Positions 1 through 10,980 of a stretch of DNA of 64,000 bases are shown here, in pieces. A program made the position numbers and the translations under genes. Source of the stretch: Alentia gelatinosa (Eukaryota; Annelida; Polychaeta; Phyllodocida; Polynoidae); NCBI GenBank assembly GCA_950022655.1, contig OX465584.1, positions 59,522,841 through 59,586,840 on the forward strand, given 5' to 3'. Each line of letters begins with the position of its first letter. Position 1 is the first letter of the stretch. The notes under the pieces are model-generated. The model did not search any database. It saw nothing but the letters and a program-made list of their open reading frames with translations, and was not told the origin of the DNA.

Positions 1-509
1 ATAGTCTTGCATTGGAAACGCAAGTCGAACATTTAAAAAGAAAATCAGGAAAGTGCTATCGGAGGGAAATCAGATGACAGAAGATTAGAAAATGGCGCTC
101 GGGCCGGTGTGGGCTGATTTCACGCATATCAATTGATTGACTTATCTTATGTACAGTCACATATCATCATATTATATTTGTCTTATGATGTATGCAATAT
201 CACGAATTGTTCACTATATTTATCGAAGAATATAAATACGATGTAAGATATCAGGTAGAAATGAGAAAATGTCTAGAAGAGGACTATCCTCATAGGAATT
301 GAGGCTATCGAGTTGGAGCAAAAGTCATTGTATGTATCATAATCACAACGATCATCAACCATGTTCGTCTACATTGATTTGGAAGAACGATTGTAAAATC
401 AAGATTCAATAAATTCAATAGAATTCAATAAATTAATTAGAATAAAGATATCATTTTCCACATCTCCTGAAAATACTATAAAACAGGGTATATATTAGTT
501 CGATACAAA
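1..509. other. No recognisable feature
   Basis: AT-rich sequence without a long reading frame, tandem array or obvious inverted repeat. I see no gene or element here. Confidence 0.5.
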
Positions 510-651
510 TTTTACCTTTTTTGAAAGAATTGCCCAAAAAATGCCTGGAGGCATCTTCACTAGAGGAATGCCTCCAGGCATTTTACCTTTATTGAAAGAA
601 TTGCCCAGAAAATGCCTGGAGGCATCTTCACCAGAGAAATGCCTCCAGGCA
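510..651. repeat. Two tandem 71-bp units with internal palindrome
   Basis: Unit 1 is 510-580 and unit 2 is 581-651; they differ at a few positions. Each unit holds an inverted repeat made of ATGCCTGGAGGCAT and ATGCCTCCAGGCAT about 15 bases apart, so each could form a hairpin. The same 14-base word recurs in the minisatellite of a TTAA-flanked element at 59251-59366. The short frame through this region is just the repeat translated and is not a gene. Confidence 0.8.
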
Positions 652-1712
652 TTTTCAGGAGCGCCAGTAAACTATACCTTTACTAGACACCATCCCTCGA
701 TTCAGAAAGCATTTCTGAATATACAGATACGTAGGGCCTAGAGACAGGATATAAAATCAAGTTGCCGATACTAAATAGCCACCTATGTACACGACCATCC
801 ATGTTTTGTGTTTATAAAGAACAGACTGGAGACATTATCTAAGCTGATATTTCTATATTTACCCCTAATTTTGGCTAAATGTTGCTGGCATACGCTGCAA
901 TTACCATCCAGGCATTTCCGCCGTGATTGTATCATGCTCATACTTACCGAGATTTCTACTAACCATTACTAAATCATTGCATACCTCTGATAAATTAAAA
1001 AAAATAGAAAAATATACACCGCGTGAATTTCCACATCATATATGCTATAGATTTTTTTTTACATTTTCTGGAATATTTTTTTGCAATTGCTTTAATCAAC
1101 AATAAGAAATATTTCTCTAAAAATCCGCGGAATTTTTTTTGGTGTATGGAAGAAAGAGTTATCCTCAATGGAATCGGATCGTATAAACAGGATGGAGTTG
1201 CCCGTCAGAACTCGATGACAAATGGGGCTGTGTATAGTTACATATGTATGCAGTATCCTGCATATGTCCCCGGTAGTATACGTGTGTATACGTACGCATA
1301 TGTCTACCAGTCGTGAGAACCAGCTGAATGCGCAACACCTAAATGCTTACCTTATAATGGTGTATATATACGGGCGCTATATGAATTAGGATTGGGACTT
1401 AGCTGTCATTAGGCATGAACTCTGTTGGCACTTTGATGTGTAAAGGATCGGTTTCTCGGTTGTGTTTATTCAACATAACCCGTGGCACCCCTGACCTCCT
1501 CACTGCCCCCCCTCCCTCTCATCACACAACCATCTGCGGCAAACAGCAACATTAAGACTCCGGGAGCCATCTTGGATCCGGCACGCATTTCAAATGGCGC
1601 CAGGTTATGAACAAAAGGTAGACCCCCCCCCCCCCCCCCCCATTCCCCCTACCTCCTCCACCGGTGCCAACACAATATGCATTTTTGTATTGTCACTAGC
1701 GACTTCGTCTAA
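652..1712. other. No gene; poly-C tract
   Basis: No convincing coding sequence. A run of 19 C lies at 1623-1641. Two overlapping frames around 923-1316 have low-complexity composition and no recognisable motif. Confidence 0.5.
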
Positions 1713-2252
1713 GCCCGTACAGCGACATGATCATTGTGCCCGATCACACCTTTGCCCGACGGATCCGTCGGGTCGGTCAGAATCGGGTCGCTGTACGCAC
1801 TTCACAGACCCGATTTTAATTGGGTGGGGCGTTACTTGCCTTTGGGTAATGACCGACTCTGTCCGACCTTAATCGTGTCACTGTACGCACTTCACCGACT
1901 GTTCCCGATTCTGAGTAGGCCGTTTCAACAGCAATGCTACCCATCCCCTAGTCTGATTTACAAGCGATGACGAATCTGAAAACCGATTTCCAATATCTTA
2001 TTCGGATCAAGAGTTATTAAACTTTGAATTATTTTCTATGAATCCACACCAGCGGCCCATGGCTCACCCCAGCTCGGCTCCCGGCGGCTCTCTTTGATCT
2101 CACTCGGTTCACTGCACAAGGTCATAAAGTGAAAAGGTGTGATCGGCAATCGGCGTTGAGGGTATAAGACAGCGACATTCTTGTTACCGATTATAATCGG
2201 TGATCGGATCGGTGAGAATCTGTGGAAAATGTCGCTGTCTTATGGGCTTTAA
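1713..2252. mobile_element. Family B inverted-repeat element, copy B1
   Basis: Begins with AAGCCCGTACAGCGACAT and ends with ATGTCGCTGTCTTATGGGCT, an imperfect terminal inverted repeat. The interior contains the palindrome CCCGACGGATCCGTCGGG and repeated CCCGAT/ATCGGG words. A colinear copy lies at 12823-13394. No transposase frame is present, so this is a non-autonomous element. The superfamily is not determined. Confidence 0.65.
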
Positions 2253-2343
2253 GACAGCGACATTCTTGTTCCCGATTGTATATATGGGGCTAGGTTTTTG
2301 GAGTTTTTGAGACAGTTGGCACTGATCTGGCATTTACGTAATA

Positions 2344-2560
2344 CCGGGGACCCTCCAAGCGAGTCAAGGTGGCGATCTCTGGAATCGCCAACACAAAATG
2401 GCGTGTATATGAGATATCATTTCATAGTAATATCTCCTTATGATAATTTAGCGCCCCGGGAGCAATAATCAGGTGAAATATGAAATAATAGCTCACATAT
2501 ACGCCATTTTGTGTTGGCGATTACGGAAATCTCCGTATATCTCGCTTGGTGTGTCCCCGG
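2344..2560. mobile_element. Inverted-repeat element F1
   Basis: The left end has CCGGGGACCCTCCAAGCGAG and the right end CTCGCTTGGTGTGTCCCCGG, an imperfect inverted repeat. Subterminal arms carry ATCGCCAACACAAAATGGCG and its complement. The copy at 3037-3253 is nearly identical. No coding capacity. Related, more degraded sequence lies at 13985-14160 and 15465-15640. Confidence 0.65.
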
Positions 2561-2631
2561 CATAATTCCGGGGACACACCAGTCTTCATATTCCCTGCAT
2601 GATTCATAAGGAAATTTTCCTATTTTCGCCA

Positions 2632-2881
2632 GGGGGTCGTTGCTCCACGTTTTGCGGATCGCAAAATAGCGATCTGAGGTCGAAAGTGTTGCTCCAGATA
2701 TTTTGCGGATCGCATCATAACTATGTCGCTATCTATATCCAATTAAAACCCCAATGAACCTGTAATCTATGACACTGAGAATGCGGTGTTTTAAAATATA
2801 GCGATACAACGTGAAAATATCGATACTACACGATACGATCCGATATTACTGGAGCAACGCTTTCCAGGAGCAACGACCCCC
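2632..2881. mobile_element. 250-bp element E with 15-bp terminal inverted repeats
   Basis: The ends are GGGGGTCGTTGCTCC and its exact complement GGAGCAACGACCCCC. The interior repeats GTTGCTCC and GCGGATCGCA words. The paralogous repeat copy at about 3321-3331 reads straight through (CGCCAGGCGGGG) with no insert, which makes it an empty site and supports E as a discrete insertion. No ORF. Confidence 0.75.
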
Positions 2882-2942
2882 TGGCGGGGTAGGATAAATT
2901 CCAAACCATATGATATCTTTCTCGCTTGGTGTGTCTCCGGAT

Positions 2943-3389
2943 TAAGACAGCGACATTCTTGTTCCCGATTATATATATGGGGCTAGGTTCTTGGAGTTTT
3001 TGAGACAGTTGGCACTGATCTGGCATTTACGTAATACCGGGGACCCTCCAAGCGAGTCAAGGTGGCGATCTCTGGAATCGCCAACACAAAATGGCGTGTA
3101 TATTAGATATCATTTCATAGTAATATCTCCTTATGAAAATTTAGCGCCCCGGGAGCAATAATCAGGTGAAATATGAAATAATAGCTCACATATACGCCAT
3201 TTTGTGTTGGTGATTACGGAAATCTCCGTATATCTCGCTTGGTGTGTCCCCGGCATAATTCCGGGGACACACCAGTCTTCATATTCCCTGCATGATTCAT
3301 AAGGAAATTTTCCTATTTTCGCCAGGCGGGGTAGGATAAATTCTAAACCATATGATATCTTTCTCGCTTGGTATGTCTCCGGATTAAAA
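2943..3389. repeat. Repeat R, copy 2 (empty site for E)
   Basis: Direct repeat of 2253-2942 lacking element E. Contains inverted-repeat element F2 at 3037-3253. Confidence 0.75.
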
Positions 3390-3475
3390 CAGCGACATTC
3401 TCCTTCCCGATTATAATCGGTGGGAATCGGATCGGTGCGAATCCGTGTTCGATGTCGCTGTCTTATGGGCTTAAA
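3390..3475. mobile_element. Short family B hairpin
   Basis: AAACAGCGACATTC on the left pairs with ATGTCGCTGTCTTATG on the right around an ATCGG-rich loop. This looks like a solo or internally deleted family B element. Confidence 0.6.
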
Positions 3476-3867
3476 TATTAAATCGGTTAGAAATAGTTAT
3501 TGGTGTCGGTTTCTGATAGGCTTTATGTGCTGGAGGTTCAGCGATTCTATAAATGGTACATGGACGGGTGCGTTGTTATGAATCAACAACAGTTGATAAA
3601 AAATACCAATGGTCAATAAGTCAAGGAAGATAATGCGGTTAAACCGTTTTAATCTGGCCAGGTTAGTGTTTTCTCCTTCTGATATCATCACCGCGACTAA
3701 CGGACTCATTATTTTCCATATTCGTTGGCATCATTATTGCACATCTTCTGTAAATTGAACCGAGGATAAAAAGTGGTTTATTTTGTAGGAGATGTAACGC
3801 TAAGGAAGGCGAAGCGTGTGGGAGGAGAGTGTGTGCGTTAGCGGTGGGAGGAGAGTGTGTGTGTTAA
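3476..3867. other. No recognisable feature
   Basis: No gene seen. Two GGTGGGAGGAGAGTGTGTG-like words at about 3819-3862 form a short direct repeat just before element A1. Confidence 0.5.
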
Positions 3868-4148
3868 GGCCCGGCGTCCACCTACTACGATATGGCACCG
3901 ATATGGTCTACGATGCACCTCCCGATAATAAATCAAAATCGCGTCGGAAGGTCACCTAAAATCGGGGCAGTTGACCACGTTTCTGCGATTAGACACCGAT
4001 AAAAACCCCAGACAACGCATGGTGGATTGGCATGTCTAGACATATGTCTACGATTTTGCACCTTCCCGATATGGCACCAATTTTGACATTTTGTATCGGA
4101 GCCATATCGGGAGGTCTACGATTCGATCTAGTAGGTGGACGCCAGGCA
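3868..4148. mobile_element. Family A element A1 (Harbinger-like MITE)
   Basis: The 5' end is GGCCCGGCGTCCACCTACTA after a TAA; the right end is TAGTAGGTGGACGCCAGGC. The family word GATATGG/CCATATC appears several times in both orientations. There is no ORF of note. Across copies the flanking trinucleotide is TTA or TAA, which suggests PIF/Harbinger mobilisation (inference). Confidence 0.75.
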
Positions 4149-4197
4149 TGAAGGACTCAGGGGGACGTTTGATATCTCGGGTCAGTGAGAAGGATAA

Positions 4198-4345
4198 GGC
4201 CTGGCGTCCACCTACTACGATAGAAATTTAGTCCTCCCGATATGGCACCGATGCAAAAAGTCAATATCGGAGACATATCGGGAACGTGCAATATCGTAGA
4301 TATATGCCTACACATGCCAATCCACCACGCATTGTCTGTTTTATA
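4198..4345. mobile_element. Family A element A2, 3'-truncated
   Basis: Begins TAA-GGCCTGGCGTCCACC and follows the family as far as the central CATGCCAATCCACCACGCA, then loses similarity. About half an element. Confidence 0.7.
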
Positions 4346-4724
4346 TCTGTGTTTGCATTCTTATCCCTTCACAGTTGCTCCCAGACCTTACTAAGCTCCC
4401 TAATATCGCCCCGGGTATGTAAAGGATCCAGTCCTGACTCGCTGACCGCACAAGAGCTACCTGTCGCCATTGAACCACCGGTTTTTTTTATATCTAAAAG
4501 CTGATTTTCCAAATATGATTTGAAATATATATGTAGAAATAACTGAAATTTACATTTGTGCCACCGGATTTTAAATTTGAAGATTTAAAAAAAAAAACAC
4601 AGTTGAACTGCAATAATTGTGGTATATGAGTCAAGGCTCTATCACCATACAACGACGGTAACCAGCGAACACCGGATCCTGTAAACACACTGGATTATGG
4701 GATACCCCAATAAGGTCTTAAAGA
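4346..4724. other. No recognisable feature
   Basis: AT-rich sequence; no gene or repeat recognised. Confidence 0.4.
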
Positions 4725-4868
4725 AGAAACCAACAAGTTTTGGTCAAAGCCGCCATTCCCCACGAGTTTGATGCGGAGTGATATGAACGAGGCGACAGTC
4801 GAGTGAATATCACGCAGGGTTCAAACGAGTTGGAGTACGATTCTTTGACCAAAATGAGTTGCTTTCTA
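4725..4868. mobile_element. Palindromic D element (arm class 1)
   Basis: Left arm word GTTTTGGTCAAAG pairs with right arm CTTTGACCAAAA. The centre at 4789-4806 reads GAGGCGACAGTCGAGTGA, a variant of the core shared by D elements. It is followed by TTTATCTCACCCC, a common D terminus. The copy at 8450-8590 shares the same arm class. Confidence 0.7.
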
Positions 4869-4938
4869 TATTTATCTCACCCCAGAACACACCAAAATCG
4901 AAGTCACACAGATCTAGACCATGGAGAATAGATACACA

Positions 4939-5076
4939 ATATTGACTGGTTTCAGATACAAGCGGCCGTATGCTCCGAGGAGTTGACGCGTAGTAATATC
5001 CGAGCGTATGCGAGGAAATTGCGTAGAGTCAACTCCGAGGAGCATACAAACGCTTTTATCTGAAACCAGTCTATAT
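4939..5076. mobile_element. Palindromic D/Q element (arm class 2)
   Basis: The long inverted repeat runs from ATTGACTGGTTTCAGATA to TATCTGAAACCAGTC. Inner arms carry GTATGCTCCGAGGAGTTGAC and its near-complement. The word GTATGC recurs just downstream (5160-5210). Confidence 0.7.
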
Positions 5077-5354
5077 TGTATTTATTATCCACCTTTTCTG
5101 CAAAAGTGACATGTCGATATCAGTTCATTTTAGTTATGCACTATTTTTTCATACGCACTATTTTTCCGTATGCGCCACCCGGAGCATACAACATATCCGT
5201 ATGCGCCGGGTCCGTCCATACACGCTGCCTATGTGTTTTCTATGGACACTTTGTATTAGGTGGATAATAAACTGCAATACTCGTAGGGATATGAAGAATG
5301 GGTTCTCAATGTTAAGCCTAAGGGACAAAAATACCAGGGGTGGGATAAACACGA

Positions 5355-5470
5355 TGATGACTGGTTTTTTGTGCAAGTGACCCTAATCTCTGAGTAGTTC
5401 GCACATAGAAATATCTGAGCGATAACGAGGAGATTACGCTCACTCATATACAAAACCAGTCGTTATTGTA
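5355..5470. mobile_element. Palindromic D/Q element (arm class 3, diverged)
   Basis: GATGACTGGTTTTTTGTG on the left is roughly complementary to CAAAACCAGTCGTTATTG on the right, around GAGCGATAACGAGGAGATTA. It ends in TTTATTACCCACCT, the Q-type terminus. Confidence 0.65.
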
Positions 5471-5835
5471 TTTATTACCCACCTACAAGATTAATAACAA
5501 GTCTTTTGCAATTAAAAAGTTTCTGCAAGACATTTAGTTCCAGACACCACAGCACTGTTAAGTGTGGCAGTAATTCAGTGTAGACTTACACCAATAATAT
5601 GATTCGCCATTAACCTGTGAATTTAGCATGCAAAGTGTGTTATTACAATGATTTCTGATGGTAAATGAACATTCAAGAAACCTATTTCGAAGTACATGAT
5701 GATTTGACCTAATTATGGACAGGACTATTTTTCCGGAATCTCCTTCCCGAGATTCTGACATGCCAGAATCTACGGGTAGCTGTTTCCAGGTGCCCTATAC
5801 ATTTCCTATGGAGACTCCGAAATCGGTGGGTAATG
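5471..5835. mobile_element. Q element body, copy 1
   Basis: Runs from TTATTACCCACCTACAAG past AATCTCCTTCCCGAGATTC to the terminal GGTGGGTAATGAAAA. Matching bodies lie at 6147-6538 (inverted), 30898-31257 (inverted), 47820-48210 and 50054-50444. No coding capacity. Confidence 0.7.
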
Positions 5836-6146
5836 AAAATAGATAATCCTAACTTCTCCCGATAATCTGTACCGTTAACAATATCCTGCAGGACCCCTAG
5901 AATTATTATTCACTAACATCACTAACAAGGTGATGATTTTCTATATATAGGCATGATAAAACAATATCAACATTAACGATCAGTAATAGAGGGCCTTCAA
6001 TGGCAATTCATCCGGTATAAATAAGTTGACGCCAGTAAAATGCCAACTAATGCACAAAACAAAAACAGAGCCTATTTTTCATTCTCATTATTGAATTTTA
6101 TTTAAAGGACAAATGAGAATTATGGTGCGACTGACCGTATGTGCTT
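5836..6146. other. No recognisable feature
   Basis: AT-rich spacer between Q copies; nothing recognised. Confidence 0.4.
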
Positions 6147-6710
6147 CCATTTTATTATCTACCTATTACGAAGTCTCCATATATGAAATGTATAGAGCAC
6201 CTGGAAACAGGTACCCGGAGATTCTGGCATGTCAGAATCTCCTGCAGGAGATTATGGAAAGAAATAGTCTCAGACATAATGAGGTCAATTTATCTGTACT
6301 TCAGAATAAGTTTTTCCAATATGCATTCAATATTAATAATCTAGAATCATAATCTCCTTTACCATTAGAACTCACTGTCATAAAAGGATTTTCATGCTAA
6401 AAATAGAGAAAAATAGAGAACCATATACTGGTTAAAGTATGCACCGAATTACCACCATGTTGTAGCGTTATGACATGATCTGGAAAGACATATATCTTGC
6501 AATAAACTTTATATTGCATTATACTTATTATTAATTGTGTAGGTGGATAATAAATACAATAACGACTGGTTTTGTGTATAAATGGCCGTAATCTCCTCGT
6601 AGTTGACCTCGTAATATCCTCCCATTCACTCGGATGTTACTACGCGTCAACTACTCGGAGATTACAGCCACTCATACACAAACCAGTCATTATTGTGTAT
6701 ATAATTATAC
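6147..6710. mobile_element. Q element, copy 2, inverted, with palindrome
   Basis: The body lies at 6147-6538 and contains AGAATCTCCTGCAGGAGATT. The terminal palindrome at 6541-6700 has arms with GACTGGTTTTGTGTA, TCTCCTCGTAGTTGAC and their complements. The orientation is opposite to copy 1. Confidence 0.7.
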
Positions 6711-7240
6711 ACATCTGAGAATTGATATCCAGATAACATTTGAAAACTGACATTGAAAAGATCCAGTCTTCATATTCCCTGCATGATTCATATGGAAATT
6801 TTCCTATTTTCGCCACTTTGCATATTTTTCACATCCGTTGCGAACTTTAAAGCCAATACCCACTGAACGATTTCGTTTCCACCGATTAACTCCCTGAATC
6901 GGCAGGGTTATTTAACTTGTCTCAGGCAAATATGTACATCGCGTCGACTATTCCCACAACGTTTATGGCAGCCATTAGCATGAGTTAATCGTAAGCAAAT
7001 TCTGTCCACACTGGACGACAGACTGCGTAAATCGTGAGCGATTTAGGGCCACCGATAAAGGAACAAGTAATAAATCTCAGTATATGGGAGTTAAATCGGT
7101 GAGCTGGCCTCAGTCTGTGTGTGGCATGGGCATTTCTGCTCACCCAGCGACTAATTAAGGGCCATAATTGGTAGGAACCACGGGGGGTATTTCTTAAACT
7201 CCGTTGTCGGCGACAACGGGAAGGAACACGTTCCTTAATT
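6711..7240. other. No gene; short repeat R fragment
   Basis: 6770-6817 repeats the block CAGTCTTCATATTCCCTGC to TTTTCGCCA of repeat R. Otherwise nothing recognised. Confidence 0.5.
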
Positions 7241-7470
7241 TATCGGTCCCGATTTCGGAACATTGGACTGCAATTTGTCGGCGACAAAGGTACATCGCCA
7301 TGGGGGGGATTTCCAAATCTTAGGCAAATTACTGTAGGGGGGTGTCACATTGGCCGACACATTTTCTAGGCCTCGCCTGAGCTTACGATTGTTCTTTTGT
7401 CGCCGAGAAAGGAACATTCATGTTCCGAAATCGTACAGTGTGTATTGGCTTTTAAGTGTATATTATTTTT
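7241..7470. mobile_element. Family C-related fragment
   Basis: Contains CGATTTCGGAACATTGG, TTTGTCGGCGACAAAGGTAC and TGTCGCCGAGAAAGGAACAT. It resembles 44560-44710 and 45010-45125. This looks like a diverged relative of family C with imperfect inverted symmetry. Confidence 0.55.
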
Positions 7471-7712
7471 GCATATATATTTGTAAATCCACCACTCCGG
7501 CGGAATCGAGTATTTCCGATCCTCCTGGGCTCTGCACATTTCACATATGCGGATGTCGTCCAAGGAGTTTATACATCGGAAGAGGATACGTATGTACAAC
7601 TCGACGTCACAGCGCCCAACCCTTTGCCGTATCAGGTTACAAAAAATATGTGGATTTTTTTTAGTGGATTTTTTTTATGGAGCAGCTCGTGTTAACTCTA
7701 TGCACCGATGCC

Positions 7713-8240
7713 GGAGATACACCAAGCGAGAAACGTTGGCGATTGTTTCACTTGCCAACAAGGTCTTGGCGATTACATGAGCGATAAAATTTATCGCTCG
7801 GTGTGTCCTCTACTCGGTGGGATATGAGGGCGACTTGAGTGTAGGCAAGTTCGAAAATCGCCAGCCCACACGAGAGCGATCACATGAGCGATAACATCAA
7901 ACAGGTTTGATATGCTCGCAAACAGTACACCAAATTCGCCCACATAATCGCCAAAATAAAATCGCTATAGTACTGCCGAAAACCGAGACGCACCAAGTTT
8001 TCTGTGATATGTGAGCGAGTCCTACTACTGTAACTGACATTGAGTCAACCAATGAGATTGAGTTTTGTGGTCACATGATCACCTTTTGGTCGTACAAATC
8101 CCAGACTTACTCGCCAATGTAGTGATCGCCAAATATCAAACATCGCTCATACTTGGCAAGTTTTGCAGTAATCGCTCAGACGAGTTTTATCGCTACCATT
8201 TTCTCGCTGCCTTGATGTGTCTCAAAGTTGTAAGCAAGTC
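7713..8240. mobile_element. Mosaic of GCGAT-word inverted-repeat elements
   Basis: Starts GGAGATACACCAAGCGAGAA and contains GCTCGGTGTGTCCTC and GACGCACCAAG. ATCGCC/GGCGAT and GAGCGA/TCGCTC words recur throughout. The ends resemble element F (CACCAAGCGAG). Probably one or two diverged elements. Confidence 0.5.
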
Positions 8241-8449
8241 AGGAAAACCCCCTCCCACCTTGTAGTTCTAAAATGCTTCAAACATGGCTATGGGGGACAC
8301 AGAGGAAACACAAATATGTTTCTGAATTTATCTTAACTTGAATATATTGATCACCCATTGAGTATGAGTTACTGTACTTACATGCCTGTTGAGTACGGGT
8401 TTCTATGTTTAGCCTATTGACATTTATACCAGGCTAAGATATCAAAGAA

Positions 8450-8590
8450 GAAACCAACCAGTTTTGGTCAAAGTCGTCGTTCTCCACGAGTTTGATGCAA
8501 AGTGATATGAATGAGGGGACAGCTGAGTGAATATCATATAGCATTCAGACGAGTTGGAGAACAAGGACTTCGACCAAAACCAGTTGTTTT
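8450..8590. mobile_element. Palindromic D element (arm class 1, second copy)
   Basis: Arms pair GTTTTGGTCAAAGTCGTCG with a right arm containing GGACTTCGACCAAAAC. The central motif GAGGGGACAGCTGAGTGA is at about 8513-8530. Flanks include CCAGGCTAAGATA (left) and TTTATCTCACCC (right). Confidence 0.7.
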
Positions 8591-8880
8591 CTATATTTAT
8601 CTCACCCATGTACATACAAAAAGAATGTATAACATACATAGACCATGGAGAAGGGACTGCAATATTGATAGGGGCATGCAGTATGAGTTCCTAATGATAA
8701 GCCTATAGAGAAAAATACTGAGGTGAGATAAATAACATTATCTCACCCCTGGTAATTTTTACAGACTTAACATTGCGAAATTGTATCCAACGCCCCTGAG
8801 GTATTTAAGAAAAATATCCAAGGGAAGATTATGTCACAAATGTTAGTCCATAAGTCAATGAGAAGGATGAGATAAATTCA

Positions 8881-9022
8881 GAAACCTATTCAAGTTTAGG
8901 GTCAGAGCTCGATCCAATCTCATTTGTATCGCTATGTAATTCACGCGGCTTCACCTTGTGAATTTCTACGTGATTTAAACTCGATGGGATATGAGCTCTC
9001 ACCCTAAACTTTCATAGGTTTC
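8881..9022. mobile_element. Palindromic D element (arm class 4)
   Basis: GAAACCTATTCAAGTTTAGG on the left pairs with ACTTTCATAGGTTTC on the right. The inner word GAGCTCGATCC pairs with ATGGGATATGAGCTC. On the reverse strand the centre reads GGTGAAGCCGCGTGAA, a variant of the common core. It is preceded by ATGAGATAAATTCA. Confidence 0.65.
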
Positions 9023-9203
9023 CTCTATAATATTGGTAGGTATTCATAGAGACCAAATGGATTGCGATGGGTCATGTTTTATTTCGGGTCCTGTCATTTT
9101 GTGTTTGGTCTCCTTGAATTGCATGCGGTGTCAATGAGAGTGCCTGAGTGACCTTGGGTTTATTTGCATTACAATGCATGACATCATAAACAATATTATC
9201 GTA

Positions 9204-9347
9204 AAACTGGATGAGTTTTAATCTTAGGCACCGTATGCCACGACTGGAGTTTGGCAAAGTGATTTCATGAGGCGAAGCCGAGTGAAGTCCGGAGTCAAAA
9301 CTCTAGGAGTGGCATGCGGTGGCAAAGATTAAAACGAATCAGGTTTT
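9204..9347. mobile_element. Palindromic D element (arm class 5)
   Basis: Arms contain GTTTTAATCTTAGGCACCG and its near-complement. The exact core GAGGCGAAGCCGAGTGA is at 9269-9285. The private word GTATGCCAC/GTGGCATAC recurs downstream at 9410-9452. Confidence 0.75.
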
Positions 9348-10314
9348 GATATTATCCTACCCTGTCTCCTCGATTTTGGAATATTAGGTGACAATAATTC
9401 TGTATGCCACTAGTGGCATATAAAACTCTGTATGCCAGTCAGCGTGGCATACGGAATCTCAATGTTAAGCCTATGGGATTTTACATTAGGGGTGGGATAA
9501 GATGTAGGAATAAACTGTGGGAATACTTTCTTCAGTGAAATCCACCTCATGTGTTGCAGGCTTTTGTTTGTCAACATAACACAAGTGTTCATTCGAAGGG
9601 GAAGTCTAATCAACTCGGGATTCACAATATAAAGTGATTTTGAGCTGAAAAAGAAACAGCTGGATTGTCCATGAAGCTCGTTTAACACTTCCAATTGTTT
9701 TTTTGGTTGTTTTTTTTATTCAGGTAAATTCATAAGGGACAATTGTACATTTGCTAAGCTGAGTTAGCGGTTCTCCCCAACTCATGACATATAAGTTATT
9801 CGACTTTCATAACTTTTGATTGTTCCACTTTTTCGAATCCCAAATGTGGTTTCTCTATGTGACATCACTGTATTAAGGCAGAGATTAGTAAGCGCTAGCG
9901 CCGCGAAAGACATGCTTGGAGAGTGCACTGGAGGGTGGGTGTTGTTGCTAGCTAGGGGTGGGTTTTGGGGGTGGCGGGGGTGGGTTAGAGTCTTGTTATT
10001 CTAGAAGGTCATTGGTCAACGTCACAAAAGGATGTGGAGGGAGGAGGGAGCCGAAAGTAAGGGCAGGTTAAGGTATGCCCCGTCTCCAATCAAAACAATT
10101 ATTTATGTGTGATCTTGGCGGATGTTGGAGAGAGGGCTTGAACCTCTCCGTGGGTCGTATATTGTTTCATGTCTTCATTTCCTCTATGAGTTGGTTTACA
10201 CTGATGGTTTATGGCACTGATAACACAGAGGCCACGGGGAGTGCAGGGAGGAGGGAGGGGATGTTGGTTTAGATAAGGGAGGGAGGGCTAACGACTAAGG
10301 GCCATTTAAGATCT
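9348..10314. other. D element tail, then no recognisable feature
   Basis: 9400-9490 repeats GTATGCCA/TGGCATA words and ends near TTAAGCCTATGGGA and GGGGTGGGATAAG, a D-type tail. From about 9500 to 10314 I see no gene or repeat apart from G-rich stretches. Confidence 0.45.
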
Positions 10315-10980
10315 GGGACCTGTTTTTAAAACTAAGAACGATAAAAGAATTGGTCCTACCGTGGTTCCTGATGCATTCTCATTACCTAAAGTGTTCCGTC
10401 TTTATGGAGGACATTCCTATACAACGATTAGGAAAATATCTTTATTTTGGGTGTTTTAAAAAGTCTTGATCGTGATCCACATCGTCCATGGGCCTGTCCT
10501 ACCTCCATTATCTGTCTTATTGGAAGACAACCCCAGGGGGTGTCGTACAATATTTGGTTTAGCAGAATTAAACAACTTAGCTACTCTCAGCTTGTAATGG
10601 CTTCTCAAAGTGTAGTTGGATTACATTATTATATTTCCCTTGAAATAAATCCATTGCAGAGGCACAAAGGATGCTTATTTATAAAGTGGTATTGCATTGT
10701 CCTCCACCAAGATCCTTCCTCCACGAGGAATATCTTTAGTCATTGACTAAAGACAATCCTAGTGTTTAGCCATGTGACTTTAAAACTCAATCTGATTGGT
10801 TGTTCACTAGGACATGCCTTTAACTAGGATCAGAAAGGCTTGAACGATAAAGATTTGATCGTTTCTGTAGGACCACGTTTAAAACACGGACTGACAAAGA
10901 CATCCTAGTCAGTATCGTTGTGGTAGGTCCTAATCATAGTCATTCAACCACTATCGTTCTTAGTTTTAAAAACAGCCCCC
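10315..10980. mobile_element. Element K1 with exact 24-bp inverted repeats
   Basis: The arm at 10320-10343 is the exact reverse complement of 10952-10975 (key words CTGTTTTTAAAAC and AACGATA). The interior has no recognisable transposase; the 99-residue frame inside shows no motif. The ends lie in GGGACCTG and CAGCCCCC contexts. Likely a non-autonomous DNA transposon. Confidence 0.7.

Larger units (their letters stand above)
2253..2942. repeat. Repeat R, copy 1 (holds a 250-bp insertion)
   Basis: Starts with TAAGACAGCGACATTCTTG and runs colinearly with copy 2 at 2943-3389. It contains element F1 (2344-2560) and element E (2632-2881); E is missing from copy 2. Part of it, the block CAGTCTTCATATTCCCTGC to TTTTCGCC, also occurs alone at 6770-6817. 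Confidence 0.75.

Noticed and set aside
541..741. 66-residue frame containing LKELPRKCLEA-like repeats
   Set aside because: Translates the tandem hairpin units. Not conserved coding sequence.
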